Under the pieces are notes generated by a model. The model saw nothing but the letters and a program-made list of their open reading frames with translations. It was not told where the DNA came from and searched no databases. 64,000 nucleotides of DNA, taken from assembly GCF_022458985.1 (NCBI RefSeq), contig NC_061782.1, positions 16,571,672-16,635,671 of the forward strand, read 5' to 3'. The DNA is from Mugil cephalus. Taxonomy: Eukaryota > Chordata > Actinopteri > Mugiliformes > Mugilidae. Shown piece after piece: positions 47,046-60,100 of this stretch (its first letter is position 1; each line of letters starts with the position of its first letter). The position numbers and the translations under genes were made by a program.

Positions 47046-48690
47046 GATACTCCTACGTTTGAGGCACTGATGGCATCATTCAGAGGACATGGCAGTCCAG
47101 GGGGAGTCAAATACAGAACGGAACTTTAAAACACAACTTAAAAGTTTCTCATCTTTTGAGAACTCGGGAAGAAGCTGAATCTATAACAACCCTAGTAGAA
47201 AGGACAAAAGATGGGCAGTAACAATCAACTCAATGTAATACTGAAAGTGGTACTACAAGACAATGCTCTTTTTATATATAACGGTGCACTTAATTGCGAA
47301 TATACTTTTATTTATTTATTTTATATACAACTACAGAGCACTCAAATCCCATCGTTCATTTAAAGGAGCCCCTTCAATGGTTTGACATTGCATTATTTTT
47401 ATTCAATTAGGGAAGTCACAAAAGACAGATTTAAAAGGAATCGTCAAAAGAAGAGAACAAGATTTCTTTATTTGAAAACTAATATCCATAACAGCCTACA
47501 TTTCCCATAATGCAGTGTCTTTTCTTATAGGCTCTTTTATTTCCACGCTCAAAGATTTAACCTAAATATATTTTAAAGAAAATGACTAGTGAAGTAGAAA
47601 CAACAGTTGTGCTAATGTCTACGTTTATTATAGATGGGTCTTTGCGGTGTAAGGGCTAAAATACTTCATGAGTACTCCACTCCTCAGCTTTGCACTTACT
47701 AACTAGAATCAGACTTATCTTCTTCTAATTTTTTTTTTTTTTGCACATCTACTCCTTTCTTGTCAGAGCCTGTTGCCAAACTAAACCCACAATACAACTC
47801 TTCAGGTGTCTCATGTTGGGAAACCTCTAGCCTTAAGCAAAGATGAAGAGCAGGCTGCAGATGTAAGCTAGAGGCACTGCTTTTGAACTAACACCTCCAG
47901 ATTTCTTTCATTTTTACAATTATGTTCCCCCACTAACTCCACCTAACGTTATGTGTCGCTTACCCGACCATATGCTGTTGCCTCCCAACAATAACGCGTC
48001 TCTTTTAATGGTGCCTCAAAACATCTTAGATGAGCACACTTGATGTTAGATTTTGCCAATTTTACTGTGTGTGTAATACAGTGAGCACAGTGTTACTTAC
48101 AGCATACATTAAGAACATGTGTTAATGGGAAGCATCTACACTGGTGTGAAAAAAAGTGTTGCTATTTCTTATTTTTTGTATGTTTGTTACACCTAAATGT
48201 TTCAGATTATCAAAAAAATAAAAAAATAAATATAAGACAAACATAACAGAAGTAGACACATAATGCAGTTTTTAAATGAAGGTTTTCATCACTAATGTAA
48301 ACCTGTCCAATCTCAACAGGTTAGACTGACCACAGAAAAGAGACTCAGATTTCTTCTTGCATGACAAGCTATTCTGCTCAAGCGGTTGGACTCTTCACCA
48401 CCCACTCACACATGAAGTCAGTGTTGTCCTGTGCAGCTTGACTGTAAACGCACACTACTCTTTTATTCAAGTTCTTGAAAACATAATGTACCCACAGTAT
48501 TTTTTTTTATCATTATTATTTAGTGTTTAGCACATATATCTCTTATTTCTTTATTACTATTGTTTTGTAAATCCCATACACGCCTATTATATACATTTGT
48601 GTCAGCCACTGTGGAATTGTGTATCTTCACGTATGGAATGATCGCTGGCACTACACTGTCTGTGTTTACTTGTGTTATCTTCGACTGTTG
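47046..48690 (+). other. tex36 3' UTR and flank
   Basis: AT-rich, no gene. Candidate AATAAA-like sequences occur near 48210-48232, but the true tex36 3' end cannot be fixed. Confidence 0.5.
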
Positions 48691-50323
48691 TTTAAATTAG
48701 TTTGATGATCTGAAACATCCAAGTTTGACAAACATGCAAAAAAAGAAAAAAAGAAATCAGGAAAGGGGCCAAAACTTTGTCACGCCACTGTACATGATTC
48801 ATGGGTTGGCCAGCAGAGGGCAGCAGTTCTACACGAGTTCCGCATTTGGACCCGCTGGAGTCGTTCAACAGTCGAGTTGTGAGAGAAATGTAACAACCAA
48901 AGCCCCTGTGTAATGTAATGTGCATGCTCTGCGAGAGAAAATAATTAGAAAAAGAATCCATCTATTTTTATTCGCGGCGTATCAACATGAAGACATTAAG
49001 TTGGAGCATGTGAAATAAATTAAGCTTGATTTGACTCAATGCATGGGTTTGTTTCACCCGTGGGGATGAAGGGGATGGATATGCGTGTGTGTGCAGCCCA
49101 TGCGAGAGGGGAGGAAGCGTGAGAGCGAATGACAGAGAACGCTGCTCAGAGAAAAGCACTTAAGTGAAGAGTATCCCCGGCCACTCTCTCCAATAGCTGA
49201 TGTTTTCTCCAGAGAACATTCTGACCAGCTGCTTTCTTTTCTTTAAGTACTCACTGGGGAGATGGGTTTTTCTCACAGGCTTTCATTGTAGCTGTCGTAA
49301 TTAGCTGATCCTCATCCTGTGCCGACCTTGTAGGGGTTCATTTATACTTTTAAATGGTGAAGTAGATCTTTCTTTGTTTGTTTTTGTTTTTTTTCTTTTT
49401 TTTTTTTGTTTTTTTTTTTTTTGTGTAGCCATACAAGAAAGCCGTGAGGCATCTCATGCGAAACTGAGGCCTTGATCGCTTTGAGATCATGCGACACATG
49501 CAGATGTGATGAAACGTATAAGCAGGGGGATCATAATGACCAATGAAGCTCCATTTTCACCCTTTGCAGCGAAACAGAACCGCACCGGGCACTGGTGTTA
49601 AACACATTTTGTTTTCGCGTGGTTCAGGTTTCAATCAGCCTAAAAGACTCTTCAAAGACCTGCAGCGGTGCGGACGAGAAGAAATAAAGCGCTTGTTAAT
49701 GGAAAAAAACACCTGTGCTCGTGCTTGACAGTTGGTCCTGCCTGGTCTCGACTGGTTGTCTGACACCTCTATCCCCCGTGGGCGCAGTTCGCACAGACGC
49801 CACTTTCCTCAGGACTTGCCACGACTTGAGCAACTCCTCCGCACAGAAGCCACCAGCACTTCATAATCAGGAACCCCCATTAGCTCTGTCAGAACAGCAG
49901 CGAAGGCTTTTAATACTTCACAGAGAACTCTTAGGAGAGCGCGCTGAAATGGCGCGTCAGTCACCAGCAGCCCGGCGTTTCGCTTGTGTGCGTGCGCGTG
50001 TGTCTGTGTGTGTGCTCTGTAAGTGCCATGTTCGGCTAGATATCTGCGTCGCATCGTGTCGAGGCAAGACCGCAAGTATATGTAAATACACTTGCTTGGT
50101 GGAATATCAAACCTTCTCCCAAGGACAAAAGACACATCTCAGTAAACAAGCATTCAACCACCAAAGCCTTGCACTCCATGAATATTAACTCAGACACTTT
50201 GAATCCTACCTCTTTGGTGTTAGGAGGCCCTAGTCTGGATTCCTACCATTTGCTGTGATTTATTCGCAGGTGCATGTGTCTCTTTGATGTGTTGAGTTGA
50301 GAGGTTTTGCACCTGTTAGAGGC

Positions 50324-50354
<31 letters not shown>

Positions 50355-53300
50355 TTGAAAACAAGAGGTGGATTTGCCAGACAGTCAAAATAGCAGCAAC
50401 AGAAGGAAGATTTGTGTTGCCATGGCGCTTTGTGTGTACGCGTGTGTTTCCTTCTCCAAAAGGATGCCGTGCTGTTTTGACATATTCTCTTGATTGCCAC
50501 AAAATCATTTTTTGTCAAACAAAAATCCGCCCCCCCCTCCCTTCTCCTTTTTTTTTTTTTTTTTTTTTTTACATCTTTGTGCCAGTTTTGGCGTGCGTTC
50601 TGACATCATGAAGTTGTGCATTTTTCATTTTGTCCATTACCTATTCATTAAAGATGTGACTTGAAAGGGAGTTGCTATGGAGATGCTTGCAGTCAAATCA
50701 CACGTCTCTGAGATTTTGTCTTTCTGTTTATTCTTTCGCCAATTACGGCTAATGTCTAGCTTCCTTGATTTTGCCCCCCCCCCCTCCCCTCCCCACTTAT
50801 ATGTTTTTTAATGAGAACTCAAGGCGCCGCGACTTTTCTCCCTCATGTCTAACATTTGCTCAAACATTCAGCACACTTTCCAAATAGCGACTGTTAAGTC
50901 CAAAAACAGCCTTCGAGTTGACTCCTGTGGCTACTACGCCCAAACTATAAGACTCCTTCCAATCTCCTGTCAGTCATTCCGCTTGCAGTACTTCCAATTC
51001 CCTGGCAGTCTAATTTATTTGATTTTTTTTTCTTCTCTTTTTTTTTTTTCAATCTGCCAGTTGGTTAGCGTCCCCTGGCAGCCTAGTGGTCCTTGTTGCT
51101 GTAATGGTCAGGGGCCCTCCAGAGTCTGAGGGTGGCGATAAAAGGTGGCCGGCTATCTCATTTCCACAGAGGACAAGATAACATCCCGAGAACATTCCCA
51201 TCACTCGAGGAGTTTGTTCGGTGGAGATAAGCGTCCTCCTGCTAAAGCCTAGCTAGAAAGCTCGGTGGGTGCGAAAATTTGTGTGTCTTCGCAACTGTAC
51301 GCGTGCGTTTAAAAGCACTATTTCGGAGCGGCAGCGGCCGTCCGCTGCGCGGCTGCGAGGTCCGCCCCGGCCCCGCATCGAGCGGCGCCTGCCTGCCTGC
51401 CTGCCTCGGAGGACCAGACCTGCCCTTGCACTAAATCACATCCCTCCGTGTATTTTTCAAACCTCAGACACGGTTTGCATGCTAATCCGTGTGTAGGTGG
51501 TGGGAATAATTACATTAGGGCTGGTTGTAAACAAAGACTTACAAGCAGCAGTTTGTTCAAGTTATCCCACCAGAGAGAGAGCAAGAAAATGAGTTTATAC
51601 AAGGATGGATGAATTTATAATGCCTCGCTCATATGAAGGGAAACTGTGTTTGTTACAGTTAACCGTTGTAGCTGCGCATAAATAGAATTTGATAATCTTT
51701 TTCAAGCCGAATCTGGCTTTTTGATTAATGATCTTGCGTTTCGTTTACATGTAGAGTGAGGGGCAGCAGAGCGAGGACGAGGATGTGTGCGAAGAAACAC
51801 ATATTTTATAGCTCCGTGGTCCATATTACCACATGTGCACAATATTGCCAAATGTTTCATCACTACTTAAGGAGCTCCACCTCTCAGCTCCATCCACACT
51901 TCTCCTTCATAACCGCAACATCCCAGCGCTTTATTCTCAGTAGGTAATAAAGATAAATCTATTGCAATTTAGAGATCAGGGGCCAGGCCAAACCCCCCCC
52001 ACAGAGTCTGCTTTTTTACTCTGTCTCTCACAGTTTATCAAATCCAAAAGTGAGTGTTAGTCACATTAGACATGGTCCTTAAACTGGAAAAGACAACTGA
52101 AACAATGTGATATTTAGCCTAAATTCTGCTTCTTTCAGTGTTTCCTGCACTTGCAGATCGATGTGAGACTGCTGTTAATTCTGGATATGACTGTGTGACT
52201 TCCTGCTTTCGGCTGCGTTACATACCGTATCTACAGTTTATGCAGCCAGCCTTGGAAATTGTTTGAACATCGCACAGTATTATATTTCCTGTTGTAGGAG
52301 GAAACTTAAACAGCCGGAGACCTCACAACAAGTCTAATTAACTGTTTTCACACATACTCTCCAGTCAAAGGGGGGAATCTGCCTCATTTGCATTCTATTG
52401 GAGGCACAAATACAAGGCAATGGAGGCATCCCGGTGTCTCCTAAAGGCTGCTTCCAATGTGACAGAGGGCTTAATGCATTGGAATATAATTACATGTGAG
52501 TGCAGTCGGAGTGGTGTTACGAGGCTTTGTTTGAATTGTACTGTACCGTCTCAAAAGCAAAGAGACACTCCGCCACTGCACTGCACTGTGCTGCGCTGTG
52601 GTGTGTGCGCACTTCATGGAGGAAGCTTCACATGGTACAATGGCACATTCTGAACAATCTGACATGATCATGAAATGTAAATTACTCTCTCCTGAGCTGC
52701 TCATTACAATATCCCATATGTAGAGTGTGTTATGAGTTGTTAAATTCTCAGTTTAACATGATCTCCTTTTTAGCAGCGGATAATGATAAGGTAGTGGCGC
52801 TGAAGCTAAATCAGCAGGGGAAGGTGTGAAATTATGTGAAATGTTAATTCAAAGTCATAGATGAAGTCACAACAAAGGAATCTGGGTGGTCCATAATGAT
52901 TTCTACAAGGTTACGTTGGATTTGAATAGATAGTCTACACGGGTAAATTGGCTGAATGAATACACAGTTTATTTTGATATTGGAGACGGTAAATCAAGCA
53001 GTCTTATAGTACGCACGTACTGTAGCACCAAGCAAATGGAAATGCTATGCAATAAGGTGATTTGAGCATGAGAGACTGATTCAAGGTTGCAGTGAAATAT
53101 TCATTCAAATGAGGTAAAGAGTGGAGCAGCATAAGAATAACTCGCCTTTAAAGATTAACATAACCCTTGGAGGTGTTATTGTATCCCCGTAACCAAGTCA
53201 AGACTTCAGCAGGTGCAGAACAGCTCTCCCTCTCTGTGAGTTACTGCATTAAGTCCCTCAAATTTAGTAGCACAATCATGAGCCTCCCGTTCGCTCTCTG

Positions 53301-54660
53301 GAGTAGAAGAATCGCTTTGCATTTTAAAAAGGTCAAACACTCAGATCTCTGCCAGGAGGAACTGAGGGAAGAAATAATGTCCCTCTGCAGAAATATGCAG
53401 TCGCACACGACTGATCCTCTCAAATACCCACTGTACAGTGAACCGATTAGAGGTGTGTGCGTGTCTTGACTGACATCCTTTAAAAACTAAACAAAAGCAA
53501 ATAACAATATGATATCAAACTGTTGTGTGGTGAACATTTGTGTCGCCTGCGGGGCAGAACTGATTTAGCGCATATATTTTTATGCCCGTGCCAGTAGGAT
53601 ATAACAAATTACGGGATGTATTTTAAGGCGTTTTATGTAATTGCTCTTTCTAATTGATGCTATTTGTTTTTAAATGTGCAGACAGCCTTTGCATATTTGT
53701 TTTAATAGCAATGTGTTTTACCAGGTGACCTGCAGTAAACACAGTAGAGGATGAGCTCATAATTAGCATAATTAGCACAGCCTTCCGTTGGATTTAATCT
53801 GTAACAATAAAGCAGATTCCAAACAACACTTCAAAATGATATAATAGATAGTGCTGCCACATATGGCTAATAAATTTAGGACACCATGTATGCATGTTGC
53901 ACACTCATTATGCACATCGTCATTAAATAATGTACTACATCATTAACTTGGTAATTTATCATTAGAATTCGACAGATATTACATCATTATAGTTTTTATA
54001 GGGTGTTTATTTTCCTATCTGTCAGGGAGATCTAATTTTTTTTTTTTTTTACCTCTGATACAGCTTCACAGCAGTAATTCAAACTGTTTCCTCCTCCTCC
54101 TCCTGTTATCCATCCCCTCTCTTGCCCCTGCAAACATATGCTTCCGCTGGTGTCCCTTGTTGGATGGTGTTGGACTTTGGAGTGTTTGGGTTCATGCCCA
54201 GTAGTTACATTGTGCAGGAGACAAAATGACCACAGGGATAGATGCTCTCTGGATATGGCCAAGAGCCCCCAGGCCTGGGACCACACACAGAGGGTCCACG
54301 GTACAGAAGCTGCAGCAAGATACAGAACAGAGAGTATGTAAATGATTCATCGATTGCTTGAGGTGATCTTCTTTATGGTCATGAAAAGCCCCATTCAAAG
54401 AGTCCATTTTGGTGGTAGAGCTAGAACTGTATGTGTAGTAAGTGAAGTGACCAGGAAATCCAAGGATGCTCCCTACCATCTGTGCAGTGTTATATGTTTG
54501 GCACCATTGTGTGAATAAATGGAGGATCTAAAATCACTCAACTGCAGGGGCTGGAACTAAAAATGGGTGGAATATAGATTACATGTTTTAAGCATGACAT
54601 CAAGGAACAGCTGCAGTTGCAGCTATTTGCACCTGTGGCATGAAGAGGATGTATAAACTG
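48691..54660. other. Non-coding region downstream of tex36, part 1
   Basis: No supported exon, tRNA or complete transposon. Homopolymers occur at 49387-49424, 50324-50351 (A) and 50548-50570 (T). A short GC/CpG-richer patch lies at 51320-51425. Several repeat-free, balanced-composition blocks (about 49160-49340, 52270-52510 and 53630-53830, the last with paired 'taattagc') look like candidate conserved non-coding sequence; conservation cannot be tested here. Confidence 0.5.
50324..50351. repeat. Poly-A run
   Basis: Twenty-eight consecutive A. No target duplication or retroposon body is recognisable next to it. Confidence 0.9.
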
Positions 54661-54683
54661 AGTAAACATTCATTTGAGTGCAG

Positions 54684-54754
<71 letters not shown>
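54684..54754. repeat. (TCTA)n microsatellite
   Basis: About 17-18 perfect TCTA units, followed by partly palindromic 'gacagctatctaatagctgtc'. Confidence 0.97.
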
Positions 54755-54889
54755 GACAGCTATCTAATAGCTGTCTAACAAGTAACAAAAATATCATCAG
54801 ACATCCCTTTCAAGTCGTCCAGTCAGTATCCACCTCACAAAACATGCGTTAGCTTGTGGAAAAACACAGAACAATATACCTGAAACTGC

Positions 54890-55940
54890 AAACGCTACAC
54901 TAATTACGTTAGCCAAATGACCAAATCCAAATAGCGTCTGACTGACAAAACTAGCATTAGCCCTGTATGTGATGCTTTGTTATTGAATTAATGCAATGTA
55001 AAATGTGCTTGGGTTTCTACAACTGACATAATTCTTGAAAAAATTTTGTCTACCAAGTTTAGGTTTTACAACACAGTTTACCTAAAGTCACAAGAAGAAT
55101 ATGCTAATGTTAGCCAAGTAACAAACACAACTTCCAGCTGACAAAACTAGCATTAGCCTTGTAATGTCATACTTTTCTATTAAGGCAGTATGGTGGTGGA
55201 CACACCTGACCCATGTTGGGTAAAATATTGTTTAATAAATAAATGGTTTAATAATGCAATTTACCCATTTGCTGTATGCTAACGTGAGCCAAATTACCAA
55301 CTAAGCTAGGCTAATGACACTATGTGTAGTTTGGTAAGATTAGTTTAACATTAAACATAGCTGGATTAACAGAGGACTACTTAATACCAAATCCCTTGAT
55401 CTAGTTTTCTTAGCATTATTGTTTTTTTCTGCTAATTTTAAGCAGCGAAACTGCCACTAGCTTCTGATGCTTTTGTATTACGAATTGAAGACATGGTGTA
55501 CTGTGAAATGTGACTGTTAAAAAGTTTGATAAGTTTAGATTAAGGTTTTAAATTAAAACAACACATGGAGTCAGAGATGTAATCTTTGAACATGTCAAAT
55601 AGCAAAAATGTTATGCAAACATTTAGTGCCTTTTGACATAGCTAATGTAATGCTAGCCAGCACCATTTTGCCCACAGCTGCTTGATTTATGAATCCTTGA
55701 TGTGCTTATAACTCTGAAAGTATTTTAGATGTACTGTAAATAAAGTAGATAAACCAAGCAACCAACAAAACAAACAAATAAATCCAATACAATATAGCTC
55801 AAATTCCAAAAATAAAAATGGTTAGCATCTAAATAAGGTAGCTAATAATGTTTTTAGATAAGAGAGTCACTGAGAGCCTGTTAACATAGCTAATGTTATT
55901 CTAGCCAGCAATTTTTAGCTGCCTGATTTCAAGATCACCA
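54890..55940. repeat. Degenerate local duplication array
   Basis: 'gacaaaactagcattagcc(c/t)tgta' occurs at 54944 and 55140 (spacing 196 bp), each preceded by 'gttagccaa(a/g)t'. A 'gctaacgtgagccaaattaccaa' variant occurs near 55277. A second pair, 'acatagctaatgt.at.ctagccagca', occurs at about 55636 and 55884 (spacing 248 bp), followed by 'agctgc.tgattt'. The whole looks like an old tandem duplication. Confidence 0.6.
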
Positions 55941-57180
55941 AAGTATGATACAATGAAAACAAGATAAGGACAAAAAACAAAAGTCATGCCCAGGCATAGC
56001 CTTGACAGTTTTGTGTGAGCTTTTAATTCTGCTGTGATTCTTTGTTTGTAAAGCCGTGTTAGTTCGAATGCGTATTTGAAACATTTAAACTTTACTAAAC
56101 GAAGGGAAAAGACATTTAAGGACAAAACTAGAGAAGAAGAAATGAACTGTTTCCTCATTTAACACATGACACCTCAGTGAGCACACGCGAGTATTGTATT
56201 TTAATGGGACTACGAGTCCCGAAATCCGATAAGATAGGAACAATCCGAAATTATAACACAATCTCAAACGTGTTTTCTCGGAAACGTCCACCGTCCCATC
56301 TCCATCTCCGTCTCCATCGACCGCAAGAAGTGGCATATCTGCCGTGCGCGCGCACGGGTCCGCGTGTGAGGGAGAAGTGGGCAAAGGCTCCGCCTCACTC
56401 CAAAAGCGAGAGAAAAAAAGGAAAAGCAAACTGATACACACCTCTCAATTCTGGCAGGAGGAAAAGAATAGGAGTGTTTATGAACCGTATAAGTAAACAG
56501 CAGGATAACCAGGCACGCCGAGAGCCGACGCTACTTCCCCTCCGTAAAAAAACGACACCGGGCACCGTTTCCCAGCGCAGGAGATTGTCCCGTTGCGTTC
56601 AGGATTAAGTTTTTTTTTTTTTTTTTATGTCATCCAAAGGTGGATCATTATCTAAATCCGAGATAACAAGCGAATTTGAAATGCGTAGCCTGCGATGCTA
56701 TTTCTGGAGCCCCCAAAGCCGACGCTTGAACTCTCAGTAAACATCCAGTCGAGGTAGGAATTAAGATTATTGCAAAAAAAAAAAAAAGGTGGTGTAAAAT
56801 ATTTCGTGTGTGTGCCTCGGCGGGGGTATAGTTTTGAAAGCTGTGCTCGCATCGCTTGTCCATGTGTCCCTGCGCCATCAGCGAGGAGGGACGAGGGAGG
56901 GAGCGAGGGTGGGGGTAGACATTAGCCGATACTCGCACTTCATGTGATGTGGGAATGGGCTTTATGAAGTTCCTAATGAGCTGCGCAATTACAAGGTAGC
57001 GGGGAACATATTAAAACGTCCAACTGAGATCAACTGTTGGTGATTTTTTACAAAGAAATGCTCCTTGTAAACACACGCCTGAAAACACGAATAACACCAT
57101 GGTGCACTGGAAGAGTTTGATGAAAAAGTTTGCTGCTAGTTCTTGCGACAGTTCTTGCTAGCATGTGCTCAGCCAGGCAG
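55941..57180. promoter_or_regulatory. CpG-richer patch, possible promoter
   Basis: Between 56270 and 56910, CpG dinucleotides are denser than in the surrounding desert (for example gtgcgcgcgcacgggtccgcg at 56342, acgccgagagccgacgct at 56514 and the 56817-56900 block). GC-box-like runs and a T18 run at 56610 are also present. No ORF or splice structure is supported. It may be an upstream start or non-coding exon of a gene beyond the window. Confidence 0.35.
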
Positions 57181-60100
57181 CCCTGGCTTTGTGGGCTTAG
57201 GCTATTAATTAATGAGGGCTTAATTCATTGGCTGATCCATATGAGTACCTGCACAACTTGAAGAAGGAGGATAATCCTTCCATTTCACAGCTTTGACAGG
57301 CACAGCGGGCACTGGATCTCAAAATGCAACTCTCTACACACTCACTCCTCTTTTCTTTTTTTTTTTTTTTTACTGCATTTGGAGGCTGTAGTGGAAGAAA
57401 GCTTCAAGTGGAGGAGAAGGAGGCGGAGGGCGGCTCCATTGTCTGGCCGGCCAGCGAAGGGGTGGGGAAAGAGGCTGTATGCAGATGTGCTGCTGGCAAC
57501 GGACATCTGCTCTACCCCCGTGGGCATTGTCACAACAGGCAGTGGGAACTTAGTGCGGAGCCTGCCCGCAGAGAAAAGGCCTTTTGTTAATGATGCGCAG
57601 GCCGTGGCCGTGCGCCCCTTCCAGATCCAGTGTTTGCATTTGAAATGCTGCGTTTAGTAAAACATTTCAATCATCTGAGGCGGTTTAATTTGCTCATGAT
57701 GGGACAGACACCGCTGAGATTTTTTTTTTTTTTACTTCCAGTTGGGGAAGTGTATCCACACTTCCGATCTAGACCTTCAGAGAGGCAGGCATATAGGTAC
57801 ATCGTGAAAATGCATCACGTTGCCCATCACGGGCGTGTACCCGTAGCTCATGTCAACGCGCTGCTGTTTCATAACATATAAATGATAGAGAATGTGACCT
57901 TTGTTTGTCAGAGTTCAAGTTCTGTCAGTTTCTGAAGACTCTGTGTGATCCAAAAAAGAGCTACATCGAAGTCAGAGCGACTGTTCTTAGTTTAATTTTT
58001 GCTTGCCAGAGATTTTTTTTTTTATGCAATTTGCTCAGATTTTCCGTTGACTTGTTGACTTGCACAGATTGTCTTTAATTGCTCTGATTAAACAGAAGTC
58101 TGATATTTGACAGCTGCTTTAATTCTTCCACAGAGGTAAAAAAAAATATTTTTTCTAACACATTCACAAACGTTCCTTGCAAAAGTCATAACTTTACTAC
58201 ACGCAAGCAGACACCTGAAGGTATCGGTCTTGGTATTACTTGGTATCGGATTGAAAGGAAATATAGCGGTATCGCACATCCCTACCTTCGGTCCCACCTG
58301 CAACACCGCCCCCGCTCTTCGCCTCTCCCTCGTCCCCCACCCTCCCCCCTCGTCCTCCCCCTTCAACTCCTCTGGGGGTTGAACTTCCTTTCCTGTCTTT
58401 GTGGCCCGCGTGTGTGTGTGTGTTCAAATATGAAAGCTGGCCTCTCAAGGCAAATACATCACAGGCAGCATCACAATGTACATGGCAGCTCTTATCAGGG
58501 CCTTTTGATTTATCGCTGAAGAGGGAAATGTCAAGAAAATGCAAAATCGACGCTTTAATATTTATGATATACAAAGAGCCAGCGCTTGACGGCAGCTATC
58601 AGCGGTGTTTGCGTGTGGATGTGTTTGTATTGGAAATCAGGGCTCCCATTTGCCTCAACAGATATTCCCTGGTGACTGCTGGAGTCAGTGTACTGTGATT
58701 ACGAACATGATTTGTTCTTGTAGGGAGCGCTGTCGTACATGGCTGATCCGCTGTTCGACAGGCTTGCGCGGGGACTTATTTGTGCGTGTCTGCTGCATTA
58801 CACCGTGCTGGATGGCAGAGAGGCGAGCCGGGGAGCGAGTGCACTGGAGCGGGAAGAGATGATGGTTTTTGAGAGCACAGGTGCCGTCTCTTACTTTGCT
58901 CACCACCCGCTCAGTTGCCATGTGGCTCGCTTTGGACGGAGGGACGCCTCTCGTGTTGTCTCGTGATCGCGTTGGAGCACTTCTGGTCGACGTCGCCACA
59001 AAGAGGGAGAAGCGAGGCCGCAAAAAACAGCCAGAATCATGCGTTGACTTGCACTGGAGTCGCAGAAGCAAAGCAATTACAATTGGTTAATCATATTCCC
59101 AGAGCCTAATACGCCATTTAACACAGTCATTTGGATGCTGCTGAAATAGCTCTTGTGAACTCTTCTGAGAATTCCCATAATGGCCCGAGCACTAACGGCT
59201 TCTAAAAGTTCCCATACGTTGGTTTGAGAGGGTTTTACTGTCATGCGATTGCGCTATGCATTGAGCAGAGGGGGTAATGGGTGTGAAATTACACTGTGCC
59301 GTCCGCAAGAGGCAGAAAATGTTGTCATTCAGACATATTGAAAAATCACACGGCGTGTAGGAATCGGGATTTACACCGCCGGATATTTTGACACGACTGC
59401 AGTTTTATTGAGTCTCCCGATTCGAGTTTTTGTTAAATAAAACCGCCGTGCGGGATTTCTGCTACGCGGATCTTTAGACGACTCCTCTGATTGTATTGAG
59501 GCTTTGATGTCAGAAACAAAGATTGCGCTGTGATGCAGTGCACTCTGCCAATTGAGGGCTGCACGCTTCAGAGGAATTACAGTGATGAGGGAACAGTTGC
59601 ACTTCAGTTAGTATTTTGCAACAACTGTCGCACTGTATCTGGCGCTGGCTGGCGTTGGTTTTGTCTCAAAGGCTGCAGGAATATCTCCTGTGTGTTTTAG
59701 TGTAATTGCCGCTTTCCGCAAACGCTCTGCACCTGTCCCTCTCTTGTTGCAACATGCGCTGTTGTGTCTCGGATGCTTCGTTCTTGTTTGTGGTTGTCAA
59801 GGATAGTTTTGAGAGAGTGGATGTGGACCGCACCAGACAGCAGCAGGTGTCTGATTCTCCTCAGCGATAAGACCTGTTTGCCCAGCGTGCCTGAAAGACT
59901 CGGTGCACTCTGATTCTCTGCTCGTGTGTGTGTGCGTGTCTGTGTTTGCGTATGTGTGTGGGTGCATGCACTCTTGTCTGCCACCACTGATATGATATAC
60001 ACAGTCTGGAGGAATAAATACATCCTCAGTTGTTTGCTCTCAAGTGTAGCCAAGTCATTTTTCATACTCTCATGCCTGTTATTTCTTCTGTAGCTTCGTC

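Noticed and set aside
49715..50188. 157-codon plus-strand open frame
   Set aside because: Composition shows no domain, it includes translated GT-rich repeat (VRARVSVCV), and there is no splice or promoter support.
57379..57657. 92-codon plus-strand frame starting MEAVVEESFKWRRRRRR, considered as a ctbp2/RIBEYE exon
   Set aside because: Shows none of the CtBP dehydrogenase motifs or RIBEYE A-domain features, and no clean splice sites.
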